Source: an uncultured Caulobacterales bacterium (GTDB lineage Bacteria; Pseudomonadota; Alphaproteobacteria; Caulobacterales; Maricaulaceae). From it: DNA of 64,000 bases. Both the position numbers and the translations under genes were made by a program. The DNA is taken from contig CALKXY010000002.1 in the NCBI GenBank assembly GCA_938003545.1, forward strand, positions 1 to 64,000, in the 5' to 3' direction. The notes under the pieces were generated by a model. It ran no database searches. It was not told the DNA's origin and saw nothing but the letters and a program-made list of their open reading frames with translations. This document shows, one piece after another, positions 1 through 6,720 of this stretch. Position 1 is the first letter of the stretch; each line of letters starts with the position of its first letter.

Positions 1-508
1 GTCTTCTCACAACGGGCGACCAAGCGTACGTTGGCTTGTTCGGTGAGGGGCGGCGCTTGTCATTGGATGATGCTGGGTAACGTCAGCAGAGTTGGGTGGC
101 CTATCGCGAGCTGATTGAGCCTAGACTGTTCTGTTCGGCCGATAGTGGAAAAAAGCGTCGTCGCGAGGGTCCCTATGGGGCCGAAAACCACATTGTTATT
201 CCGGTTCCGCCGGGCCCTGAAATACCCTCGCGAACATCCCGTAAAACGGAACATTTTTCCAACGAAGACAACAGAGACTAAGAGATACAGGAAACCTCTA
301 AGAAACAGAGGCTTCCGAGGAAACGCAGAAAATGGAGTAACCCATCCATGCCTCTATGCGTCATCACATGACCTGTTCTTGTGATCCATCAGTAACCTAC
401 TTGTGGATTACAAGGTCGAGCCTTGCAGTGAAGGGGTGAGTGTGGGCTAGCGTCACCCAAGTGCGGGATTACGATGGCGGCATGTGGTTCCGTCTACTTA
501 AAACAACG
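1..508. other. Accessory flank without a recognisable gene
   Basis: No convincing coding sequence is seen. The short ORFs here (96-281, 115-384, 60-254) overlap one another in different frames, lack a clear ribosome site and resemble no family I know. Before the IS1595-like element arrived, this stretch sat directly upstream of the membrane-protein/XRE pair now at 3826-4531. Confidence 0.5.
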
Positions 509-523
509 AATGTAAAAAATACT
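509..523. promoter_or_regulatory. Left part of an operator split by the IS element
   Basis: The bases AATGTAAAAAATACT end at the left tip of the element. Joined to TTACATT at 3771-3777, with one copy of the 8-bp target duplication removed, they restore a 22-bp palindrome, AATGTAAA-AAATAC-TTTACATT. This matches the intact palindrome at 3793-3814 at 18 of 22 positions. The reconstruction is read directly from the sequence; the operator role is inferred. Confidence 0.7.
516..523. repeat. Left target-site duplication AAAATACT
   Basis: This 8-bp direct repeat is identical to 3763-3770 and lies immediately outside the GGG ends of the element. Eight base pairs is the duplication length known for the IS1595 family. 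Confidence 0.85.
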
Positions 524-548
524 GGGAATTATATACTTAACTAGACAG
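524..548 (+). repeat. Left terminal inverted repeat
   Basis: The 25-bp end begins GGGAATTATATAC and finishes ACTAGACAG. It matches the reverse complement of 3738-3762 at 23 of 25 positions. The inner ACTAGACA core recurs next to the transposase promoter. Confidence 0.85.
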
Positions 549-549
549 G

Positions 550-747
550 CTAGCGAGCTGTGACCCGAATGGTCACGCATTGGATGGGGTACTCTAAGTC
601 AACCTCAACAGAACCCCTCATATAAGAGCAAGTTACAAAGCCCTCGCGCCTATCAACGACAAGCATGTCAGGGCCACCGCTGTTTAAGGCCACTTTGTCC
701 CCGATAAAGACTCGACTCAATGTCGTTTTTTTACTTACAACGCGCAT
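550..747 (-). CDS. DUF2158-like small protein (YodC-type fold)
   Basis: This 65-aa protein contains IGDKVALNSGGPDM, the same pattern as GDVVQLKSGGPVMTV in the divergent neighbour at 774. That is the signature of the DUF2158/YodC family of small beta-rich proteins, whose function is unknown. Its stop codon lies 2 bp inside the left inverted repeat, so it is the outermost cargo gene. Only 26 bp separate its start from the ATG of the divergent paralogue, and no Shine-Dalgarno sequence precedes it. Its start is therefore uncertain and expression may be leaderless. Confidence 0.6.
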   Translation of the reverse strand: MRVVSKKTTLSRVFIGDKVALNSGGPDMLVVDRREGFVTCSYMRGSVEVDLEYPIQCVTIRVTAR

Positions 748-773
748 AGGGTGTGTCTTTTAGGAGTTGGAAA

Positions 774-965
774 ATGGCATTTGAATTAGGTGATGTGGTG
801 CAACTCAAGAGCGGAGGGCCTGTAATGACAGTCACCGCCCTTAGCGAAGGGACAAAAAAAATGGCTCAATGTACTTGGTTCAGTAACAATAAAGAAAGTA
901 GCGGCAACTACCCTGTTGAAGCTCTCGAAGAATTTGAAGCTGGGCCTATGGGATTCATATCCTAG
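774..965 (+). CDS. DUF2158 family protein
   Basis: The start is placed at ATG 774 rather than the GTG at 753, because TAGGAG lies 7 bp upstream and the protein then begins MAFELGDVV, typical of the family. The GDVVQLKSGGPVMTV motif near the N-terminus defines DUF2158 (YodC-like). The product is about 63 aa and probably cytosolic. Its biochemical role is unknown; such genes are common in mobile DNA. It is divergently paired with a paralogue at 550-747, both inside the IS1595-like element. Confidence 0.75.
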   Translation: MAFELGDVVQLKSGGPVMTVTALSEGTKKMAQCTWFSNNKESSGNYPVEALEEFEAGPMGFIS

Positions 966-1152
966 ATTGCCCAGGCGAGACCTGCGTAATTGGGGGCTTT
1001 GCGTCACGGTCACCATCTCGCAACGATTGCCAGATAATAAACGGTTCACCGCCAAACATATCAATCATGTTCAACGTGTTGCGCGCCGCTTCTGGCGTGT
1101 AGCCTAGCGCGGTTATGTCCTGAAACGTGGGGTAACCGTGCTTATTGGGCAT
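955..1152 (-). CDS. Small hypothetical protein (65 aa), cargo of the IS element
   Basis: The ORF starts with ATG 1152, preceded by a weak AAGG. It converges with the DUF2158 gene, overlapping its end by 11 bp. Its composition is ordinary for a soluble protein, but I recognise no family. It is the more plausible of the overlapping ORFs in this 450-bp stretch, yet it could be non-coding. Confidence 0.35.
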   Translation of the reverse strand: MPNKHGYPTFQDITALGYTPEAARNTLNMIDMFGGEPFIIWQSLRDGDRDAKPPITQVSPGQSRI

Positions 1153-1414
1153 GTTAGGACCTTATCTGTGAAGAACCTGCGTCATATCGTTGATAAGAGT
1201 TCTTTTTTTGTTCTCACGTTGAGACTCAGAAGAACAAATCTGAAACACTGAAGAAGCTGATTCTATTTTATGTCGAGGAATTGGTAGGGCGCGGGATGCT
1301 CGAACATCCCGCCACCCTGACACTCACCTGCCGATACAGGAGACTGCGCAGAATGGATTCGTTAGCATTATGCACGTTCAGTAGTCAACCGTCGGCTAAT
1401 ATACGAGGCCACTC

Positions 1415-1711
1415 ATGGCTACTTACGCAATAACCTTCCGCATTTCTGATAAGGGAGACCATGCCGATAGATATCAGTCTTTTCTATCATACGTGACCAC
1501 CGCAAACAAAAGCGAAACACCTTGGGTGGAAACTACCTCATTCCTTCTAATAACCAGTGGTTTGAGCGCAAAACAACTTGCTGACTACCTGATAAATTCA
1601 AAGGTGAATCAGTATAGTGGCGACAAGTTCGCCGTGATTGATGTCGCAAACAAAACGGCGGCTCATTACGGCCTTGAATACCCTTTAGTTTTCAATTCAT
1701 TTTTTGAATGA
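1415..1711 (+). CDS. Conserved hypothetical protein (98 aa)
   Basis: ATG 1415 has GAGG 6 bp upstream. The protein begins MATYAITFRISDKG and has a central block, WVETTSFLLI, then a basic/polar C-terminus. I recognise this as a type of small orphan protein scattered through mobile DNA of Proteobacteria. The alternating beta-alpha pattern suggests a ferredoxin-like fold of the kind shared by Cas2/VapD-like proteins, but no catalytic motif can be named and no nuclease activity is claimed. It sits between the DUF2158 pair and the transposase. Confidence 0.65.
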   Translation: MATYAITFRISDKGDHADRYQSFLSYVTTANKSETPWVETTSFLLITSGLSAKQLADYLINSKVNQYSGDKFAVIDVANKTAAHYGLEYPLVFNSFFE

Positions 1712-1822
1712 AATACTCGGTGTGAATAGCGACAGGCACGCGCATTAATCGCGCAAACTTCGTAACTATTTTCATTCTGAGCTTTTTCATAAGAACTCGC
1801 CTTCTGGCGGGTTCAACCGCCG

Positions 1823-1954
1823 TTATTTTGGTTTCTGAATCTTCTTATCAGCCGCAAAAAAGATTGCCTTGGCGATCTTCTCCGCAGGTGCGGGGATGGG
1901 CTTAACCTCGTTCTTGACGGGTCGTCCGCGTGGTTTCTTTTCGTTGTCTGACAT
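1823..1954 (-). CDS. 43-aa AT-hook-like protein downstream of the transposase
   Basis: This ORF is absent from the track because it is short. It starts at ATG 1954, 9 bp after the transposase stop, and encodes 43 residues beginning MSDNEKKPRGRPVKNE and ending in a lysine-rich tail (DKKIQKPK). KPRGRP is an AT-hook core, which binds the minor groove of AT-rich DNA. It is probably co-translated with the transposase. Possible roles are transposition accessory factor or regulator of the AT-rich ends; this is inference. Confidence 0.6.
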   Translation of the reverse strand: MSDNEKKPRGRPVKNEVKPIPAPAEKIAKAIFFAADKKIQKPK

Positions 1955-1963
1955 ACGCTAACC

Positions 1964-2929
1964 CTACTTGATTAGGTCCTGATAACGCAAGTGCTTGCCC
2001 ACAAAGCCCTTAGCCAGCAATTCCATCTGAACCATCGTGTCAAAATCGCGGACGTTATGACGGCCTGCAAACTCTGTGATGTAGCGGCTCAAATGCTTGG
2101 CGCTCATCTTGTGATACGTGCCTTTGTAACCGCGCTTTAGCGTAGCCCAAAAGCTCTCAATTCCGTTCGTGTGAGCCATGCCGCGCACATACTCGCCTAT
2201 GGAGTGGTTCACGGTGTGATGGTCGTAGTCAGCGCCTAGGTGCTTATACACCACAGCCGCGTCAGTCATGAGAACAGCATCGTCTTGGCATACGTTGGCG
2301 TAGACCATTGCGGGAGCTTGGTTCTTATGGATATGAGCGACGCGGATTCCACCGTCGCGCTCTAAAATGCCAACAACCGTCTCTTTGTTATTCCATTGCT
2401 TGCGGGCCTTACGGTCTTTCGCATGCATATTCTTGGATTTACCGCCGATATAAGTCTCATCAACCTCAACAACGCCATCCAGCTTTTCACCTTCGTCTTG
2501 ACCATCTAGCCAGCCTTGACGGATTTTCTGCGCAAGCATCCAAGCCGTCTTTTGCGTAACGCCTAAATCACGGTGCAGTTTCATGCTGCTAACGCCCTTT
2601 AGTGACGTAGACATGAGATACATTGCGATAACCCACTTCTGCATCCCGACGCGGCTGGACTGCATAACAGTGCCAGTTTGAACGCTGAAATACTTGCGGC
2701 AATCGCCACAGTGATATGGCATCGGGTTTTCACTTGGGACGGTCTTAGTCTTTAGCGAGCCACAACGCGGGCAATGACGCTCACCTGTAGGCCAGCGCAT
2801 CTCTTCCAGCCATTTACGCGCAGACGCATCATCTGGGAACATTTGAAACAACTGAATAACGCTAAGACCCTCACGGTCAGCGCGTCCCGGTGCTTGGTGA
2901 CGTTGTGTTTTGTTAGTATCGTTTTTCAT
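1964..2929 (-). CDS. IS1595 family transposase (ISXO2-like)
   Basis: This 321-aa DDE-type transposase cuts and joins the element ends. A zinc ribbon lies near residues 53-77 (CPRC...HCGDC), followed by a helical segment. The ISXO2-like catalytic domain starts with DETYIGG (D157), has a second Asp in MTDAAVV (D223) and the third site at HTNGIESFW (N255), with KRGYKG after it, matching the DDN pattern of IS1595. The length is normal and the frame intact, so it may be active. The start at ATG 2929 lies only about 6 bp after the predicted -10 box, implying a leaderless message. The 43-aa AT-hook gene follows it. Confidence 0.93.
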   Translation of the reverse strand: MKNDTNKTQRHQAPGRADREGLSVIQLFQMFPDDASARKWLEEMRWPTGERHCPRCGSLKTKTVPSENPMPYHCGDCRKYFSVQTGTVMQSSRVGMQKWVIAMYLMSTSLKGVSSMKLHRDLGVTQKTAWMLAQKIRQGWLDGQDEGEKLDGVVEVDETYIGGKSKNMHAKDRKARKQWNNKETVVGILERDGGIRVAHIHKNQAPAMVYANVCQDDAVLMTDAAVVYKHLGADYDHHTVNHSIGEYVRGMAHTNGIESFWATLKRGYKGTYHKMSAKHLSRYITEFAGRHNVRDFDTMVQMELLAKGFVGKHLRYQDLIK

Positions 2930-2934
2930 GTCTA

Positions 2935-2964
2935 GTTATATCCCATAAATAGGATATTAGTCAA
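2935..2964 (-). promoter_or_regulatory. Predicted transposase promoter
   Basis: On the minus strand TTGACT (2964-2959) and TATAAC (2940-2935) are separated by 18 bp. The -10 box lies within GGGATATAACTAGACATG, which resembles the element's inverted-repeat core (GGG...AACTAGACAG); a second copy, GGGACATAACTAGACG, is at 2971-2986. These internal copies may let the transposase bind its own promoter. Transcription would begin at or next to the A of the ATG. Confidence 0.55.
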
Positions 2965-2999
2965 GAAAAATCGTCTAGTTATGTCCCGAAAGTAGGGAG

Positions 3000-3656
3000 C
3001 TAACCCGCTAGATTGCTTATCAAACCGTCCAGATTCTGCCGATACCAAAGATATTCTGATACTTGGCTGGCCTTTTCATTATCTAACCCTAACTTTCCAA
3101 CCAGGTTACTGGCCAGCATCGGAATCATAGACGGACCTAAAGTGTTTGCAGCACTCTTATCGTATATTCGATACTTAATAAAATCTCTGTCTGGTCTTTC
3201 AGCTATGTCCCGCTCAATAGTGTCGAACCCGTCTTGAGCCAACGCCATAAACTCATCCGCATCGATTTCTTTGCTGCTCAACTTTTTCTCCAAGTCCTTA
3301 AAAATAACAGCGAAGGAAGCAAAATACCTTTGGAGTTCAGCCCTATCTGTGTGGGAGCGCAAGTCTTTTGACAAATCCACAATCTCTGTGGATTTTCGTT
3401 TGTCTTCCCTAGCAGGGGTCGCGATTAAGTCCAAAACCCCGTAAAACATAAAGGTCAAAACTATCGCGACTGCTAGAGCCGCCGCCTCTGTAATTCTCTC
3501 TGCTAATGGTATCTTTGCGTAAACCAAGACTAGCCAAAAAACCGCCGTCGTCAAAATCGACTTCACGATACTGGACCTATCTGGAACAAACCCGTCCGCC
3601 GTTGAGCGCAGGGAAGTACAAAGGATCTTAAAGTAGTATTTGGGAATATATAGCAT
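3000..3656 (-). CDS. Two-helix membrane protein, passenger gene, function unknown
   Basis: The ATG at 3656 is preferred to the TTG at 3662, giving 218 aa. After a basic N-terminus come two hydrophobic helices (about residues 32-46 and 56-74), then a charged, helical cytosolic region of about 140 residues. No enzymatic motif is visible and I recognise no family. It sits between the transposase promoter and the right inverted repeat, transcribed in the same direction as the transposase. As IS cargo it could affect host membrane or phage interactions, but nothing in the sequence shows this. Confidence 0.6.
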   Translation of the reverse strand: MLYIPKYYFKILCTSLRSTADGFVPDRSSIVKSILTTAVFWLVLVYAKIPLAERITEAAALAVAIVLTFMFYGVLDLIATPAREDKRKSTEIVDLSKDLRSHTDRAELQRYFASFAVIFKDLEKKLSSKEIDADEFMALAQDGFDTIERDIAERPDRDFIKYRIYDKSAANTLGPSMIPMLASNLVGKLGLDNEKASQVSEYLWYRQNLDGLISNLAG

Positions 3657-3737
3657 GCCCAAATTCTTAGCAGGACTCCACTTAGGCGCGCAATGTATTG
3701 ATTTGATAGGGGTGGGGCGAGCAGCCCCTTTAAGGAC

Positions 3738-3762
3738 TGTCTAGTCATGTATATAATTCCCA
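3738..3762 (-). repeat. Right terminal inverted repeat
   Basis: Read on the minus strand it begins GGGAATTATATAC and ends GACTAGACAG, matching the left end (524-548) at 23 of 25 bases. The two mismatches lie in the centre. Confidence 0.85.
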
Positions 3763-3770
3763 AAATACTT
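3763..3770. repeat. Right target-site duplication AAAATACT
   Basis: Identical to 516-523. It overlaps the first base of the surviving right half of the interrupted operator. Confidence 0.85.
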
Positions 3771-3814
3771 TACATTTCTTACGGTCTTCCCGTATGTAAA
3801 ACATATTTTACATA
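3770..3814 (+). promoter_or_regulatory. Promoter and paired palindromic operators of the membrane protein/XRE operon
   Basis: An intact 22-bp palindrome, TATGTAAAA-CATA-TTTTACATA, lies at 3793-3814 with perfect 9-bp arms. Fifteen bp upstream, TTTACATT (3770-3777) is the right half of a second, near-identical palindrome split by the IS. TTTACA (3770-3775) and TATGTA (3793-3798) with a 17-bp gap could be the -35 and -10 boxes, so the palindromes overlap the promoter. The likely binder is the XRE protein encoded at 4304, which would be autoregulation. Confidence 0.65.
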
Positions 3815-3825
3815 GAGGCAATGAT

Positions 3826-4302
3826 ATGACGCGTATTGAAGACATGAGTTCCACACAACGTCAGGCTTGGTTGGTCTTATTGGCTGATGGGGCAGTGTTT
3901 GTTTGGTTTTGGCAGAAGATGACATCTGGCCTGACTGTACGTCCCATTAATTACGACATTAGTGATTTTGGTGCGATCATTGTGGGGGTCGTTATTCTTA
4001 CAATTATCTTACATGCGGCTATTGCCGCAATCTTTGATATTATGTCGAAGTCCGAAAAGACTGCACGTGATGAGCGAGATGTAGAGATTGAACGCCGAGG
4101 TTCTCATATTGGTTACCGTATCCTACAATTTGGTATCGGTGCCGTGATCGTACTCATGTTGACCGGTGCAGGCATGGATGGAGGCTTTGAGCAGCCCATC
4201 GAATTGATCATACCCGTGCAGATAATTTTCGCACTTATGGTCGTTAGCTATATCGCTGATTTAGTCAAACATGCTGTGATGATCCATGGATATGGTCGCT
4301 AA
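3826..4302 (+). CDS. Four-helix membrane protein (DUF2178-like) paired with an XRE regulator
   Basis: ATG 3826 has GAGG 7 bp upstream. The 158-aa protein has about four transmembrane helices (near residues 15-30, 47-70, 95-118 and 125-147). Between helices 2 and 3 is a charged loop, DERDVEIERRGSHIGYR, resembling the loop of DUF2178-like proteins. Small polytopic proteins of this kind often precede a short XRE regulator, as here, where the two genes abut. The exact role is unknown; it may sense the membrane state or be the controlled target. Confidence 0.65.
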   Translation: MTRIEDMSSTQRQAWLVLLADGAVFVWFWQKMTSGLTVRPINYDISDFGAIIVGVVILTIILHAAIAAIFDIMSKSEKTARDERDVEIERRGSHIGYRILQFGIGAVIVLMLTGAGMDGGFEQPIELIIPVQIIFALMVVSYIADLVKHAVMIHGYGR

Positions 4303-4303
4303 A

Positions 4304-4531
4304 ATGGGTGGTAAGAAAACCACGATTACAAATCATATCAAGCGGGTTCGATTGGCTCGCACAGATTTATCGCAGGCGGCTCTAGCTGCTCGAGTTGGTG
4401 CAACGCGACAAACGATCATTGCTGTGGAGGCGCAGAAATATGCGCCATCTCTCGAGCTTGCTTTTCGTCTTGCGCATGTTCTGGATGAGCGCATAGATAT
4501 GTTATTCGTTTTTGCGCCCGAGTGGGATTAA
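4304..4531 (+). CDS. Short XRE-family transcriptional regulator
   Basis: This small protein (75 aa from ATG 4304; 81 aa if ATG 4286 is used, which overlaps the upstream gene) is essentially one helix-turn-helix domain. IKRVRLARTDLSQAALAARVG followed by TRQTIIAVE matches the YgzD/XRE minimal regulators, and the downstream SLELAFRLAHVL segment is typical. It probably represses its own operon through the ATGTAAA/TTTACAT palindromes at 3770-3814. The IS insertion has removed half of one site, so control may be altered. No strong ribosome site is seen; translational coupling is likely. Confidence 0.8.
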   Translation: MGGKKTTITNHIKRVRLARTDLSQAALAARVGATRQTIIAVEAQKYAPSLELAFRLAHVLDERIDMLFVFAPEWD

Positions 4532-4540
4532 CATGTGAGC

Positions 4541-5248
4541 TTAGCGTTTAAACGTCACCAATTGCCGAGTTTGATCATATCCCGCACTCAAAAGTTCCGA
4601 CAGATTTTCCCAATGATCGCTTGGATCAGGCAACACGCTCGCGTCTTCGCCTGGGACGGCTTTGGCGCGCATGGCTGTGCGCGTACCGCCTGGGTCGTAG
4701 ATGTTAACGCGGACTTTGGTGATGGCCGTTTCCTCGGCATAGATATTCGCCATGGCTTCGAGGCCCGCTTTGGAGATGGCATAAGCCCCCCAATAGGCGC
4801 GGTGGCTCTGGGCGACTGAACTCGTGACGGCTACGACGCGGCCTGCGTCAGAAGCGCGAAGCAGCGGGTCCATCGCACGGATGAGGCGGTAATTCGCGGT
4901 GAGATTGACGGCGATGACGCTGTCCCAATCTTTGGGCGTTGTATGCGGTAGCGGCGTAATTCCGCCGAGTTGTCCTGCATTCATAAGCAGGCCATCAAGT
5001 CGACCAAAGCGTTCGTGTAGCGCCGCGCCGAGGCGGTCAATTGCGTTGCCGTCTTTGAGGTCCATTGGCACGAGGGTGCAGTGTCCGCCACCGGCTTTGA
5101 TTTCGTCGTCGAGGTCTTCGAGGCCGCCTTGGGTTCGCGCAACTGCAACAACGTGCGCGCCACTGGCGGCTAATCGTTTCGCGGCGGCATAGCCAATGCC
5201 GCGCGAGGCCCCAGTGACGAGGATGATGCGTCCTTCATGGTCAGACAT
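4541..5248 (-). CDS. SDR family NAD(P)-dependent oxidoreductase
   Basis: The 235-aa classical short-chain dehydrogenase has TGASRGIG (residues 12-19) for cofactor binding, NAG (90-92), catalytic Ser near 143 and Y156-x3-K160. Arg after TGAS and R38 favour NADP(H). Length and motif order are normal, so it should be active, but the substrate cannot be read from sequence. It lies 5 bp downstream of purF, making it the last gene of the radA-cvpA-purF transcript. Its end faces the XRE gene with a 9-bp gap. Confidence 0.9.
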   Translation of the reverse strand: MSDHEGRIILVTGASRGIGYAAAKRLAASGAHVVAVARTQGGLEDLDDEIKAGGGHCTLVPMDLKDGNAIDRLGAALHERFGRLDGLLMNAGQLGGITPLPHTTPKDWDSVIAVNLTANYRLIRAMDPLLRASDAGRVVAVTSSVAQSHRAYWGAYAISKAGLEAMANIYAEETAITKVRVNIYDPGGTRTAMRAKAVPGEDASVLPDPSDHWENLSELLSAGYDQTRQLVTFKR

Positions 5249-5253
5249 AGAGT

Positions 5254-6720
5254 TTACGCGACTTCCACGAGGAAGGAGAGTTGATTGCCGCCGAGGAGTT
5301 TACGGTCCCGATCAATGAGTGGTGTTGGATAGCAGCCCGTGAAGCAGTGATCCGTATATTGCGGCTCATCTTCTTCGCGGAATTTTTCGCCCATGGCCCA
5401 ATAGAGGCCTTCGACAGACAGGAACCCGAGACTATCGACTTCCAACATGGACGTCATTTCTTCGAGTGAGTAATTCGCGGCGATCAATTTTTCTTTGGTC
5501 GGCATATCGATACCATAATGATCTGGGAATTTGATCGGCGGTGAGGCCGAGCGGAAGTGAACTTCCTTGGCGCCAGCCGCTTTGATCATACGAACGATCT
5601 TGGTCGAGGTTGTCCCGCGTACAATGGAATCATCGACGAGGAGGACACGTTTACCTTCGATCATTGATCGATTGGCGGAATGTTTGAGTTTCACGCCCAT
5701 ATCGCGGATTTGCTGTGTGGGTTGAATGAAGGTCCGTCCGACGTAATGGTTTCGGATGATGCCAAGCTCAAAGGGAATCCCTGTGGCTTGTGAGAAACCG
5801 AGCGCGGCGGGAACACCGCTATCGGGGACGGGGATGATGACGTCGACGTCGGCCGGTGTTTCTTCGGCGAGTCGTTGGCCCATGCGCTTGCGGACTTCAT
5901 AGACGGATTTGCCGTCAACAATGCTGTCGGGGCGTGCGAAATATACGAATTCAAAGATGCACGGGCGGGATTTTGCATTGGGGTAGGCGGTGAAGCTGCG
6001 AATGCCATCTTCGTTGATGACGACGACTTCTCCGGGTTCGACTTCGCGGATAAACTCGGCTTCGATCATATCGAAGGCGCAGGTTTCGGACGCGAGGACG
6101 TAGCTGTTGCCAATACGGCCAATCAAGAGAGGGCGAATGCCGAAGCGGTCACGCACGCCAATTAGCATGTCTTCTGTCATGCCAACGAAGGCATATCCGC
6201 CGTCAACTTGGCGGATGGCAGAGACAAGGCGGTCAATAAATTCGCCTTCCTTCGCCCGCGCGATAAGATGGATGACGACTTCTGTATCTGATGTAGATTG
6301 GAAAATTGCGCCTTTTTTTACGAGTTGTTCGCGAAGCGTATAGGCGTTTGTGATGTGGCCGTTATGGGCGAGAGCGAAGCCGCCGGTATGAAGTTCAGAG
6401 AAGAGGGGTTGAACATTGCGAAGAACGGTTTGACCTGCCGTTGAATATCGGACGTGTCCGATTGAAATGTTCCCAGGAAGGCGTTCCGATGGATCATCTC
6501 CTGTAAAGCTGTCGCCTACGAGGCCAAGGTGGCGTTCTGTTCGGAATTGTTGTCCGTCATAAGCCGCAATTCCGCAGGCTTCTTGGCCGCGATGTTGGAG
6601 CGCATGAAGGCCAAGCGCCGTGAGGGAGGCGGCATTATCAAGGCCGAAAATGCCGAAGACCCCGCATTCTTCGCGGATTTTGTCATCCTGTGGGTCGAAT
6701 TCGCAGCTTGGGTTGGTCAT
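5254..6720 (-). CDS. purF: Amidophosphoribosyltransferase
   Basis: PurF catalyses the first committed step of purine synthesis, PRPP plus glutamine to phosphoribosylamine. The Ntn-type glutaminase begins at Cys19 in CGVFGIFG after an 18-residue propeptide that must be removed. The phosphoribosyltransferase domain shows the PRPP loop VLLVDDSIVRGTTS near residue 365. The 488-aa length is normal. Its start overlaps the cvpA stop by 4 bp, and the SDR gene follows after 5 bp. The cvpA-purF order is the same as in many Proteobacteria. No purine riboswitch was seen. Confidence 0.97.
   Translation of the reverse strand: MTNPSCEFDPQDDKIREECGVFGIFGLDNAASLTALGLHALQHRGQEACGIAAYDGQQFRTERHLGLVGDSFTGDDPSERLPGNISIGHVRYSTAGQTVLRNVQPLFSELHTGGFALAHNGHITNAYTLREQLVKKGAIFQSTSDTEVVIHLIARAKEGEFIDRLVSAIRQVDGGYAFVGMTEDMLIGVRDRFGIRPLLIGRIGNSYVLASETCAFDMIEAEFIREVEPGEVVVINEDGIRSFTAYPNAKSRPCIFEFVYFARPDSIVDGKSVYEVRKRMGQRLAEETPADVDVIIPVPDSGVPAALGFSQATGIPFELGIIRNHYVGRTFIQPTQQIRDMGVKLKHSANRSMIEGKRVLLVDDSIVRGTTSTKIVRMIKAAGAKEVHFRSASPPIKFPDHYGIDMPTKEKLIAANYSLEEMTSMLEVDSLGFLSVEGLYWAMGEKFREEDEPQYTDHCFTGCYPTPLIDRDRKLLGGNQLSFLVEVA

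Larger units (their letters stand above)
524..3762 (-). mobile_element. IS1595-family element with passenger genes (3239 bp)
   Basis: The element is bounded by 25-bp inverted repeats (23/25 identical) and flanked by a perfect 8-bp duplication. The transposase at 1964-2929 is of the ISXO2-like DDE type used by IS1595. Other genes inside are a divergent DUF2158-like pair, a possible 65-aa ORF, a 98-aa conserved hypothetical, a 43-aa AT-hook ORF and a two-helix membrane protein. IS1595 members are known to carry passenger genes, so this is one element rather than an IS inside an island. Clear ends and a perfect duplication suggest fairly recent insertion. Confidence 0.85.

Noticed and set aside
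60-384. Several short ORFs at the left edge
   Set aside because: They overlap in different frames and strands, with no start signals and no recognisable proteins.
1415-1711. Calling the 98-aa protein a Cas2 or VapD nuclease
   Set aside because: Only a general beta-alpha pattern is visible; no catalytic residue can be assigned and there is no CRISPR array.
1794-1813. Hairpin AACTCGCC-TTCT-GGCGGGTT near the 43-aa gene
   Set aside because: It lacks a U-tract on either strand, so it was not called a terminator.
2971-2986. Possible right end of a shorter IS core (GGGACATAACTAGACG)
   Set aside because: No matching left end was found near 1760-1960, while the ends at 524 and 3762 have a perfect 8-bp duplication. 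It is better read as an internal end-like or regulatory motif.
3563-3763. Minus-strand 66-aa ORF across the right inverted repeat
   Set aside because: It runs out of frame with the membrane protein gene and includes the terminal repeat; no domain or ribosome site.
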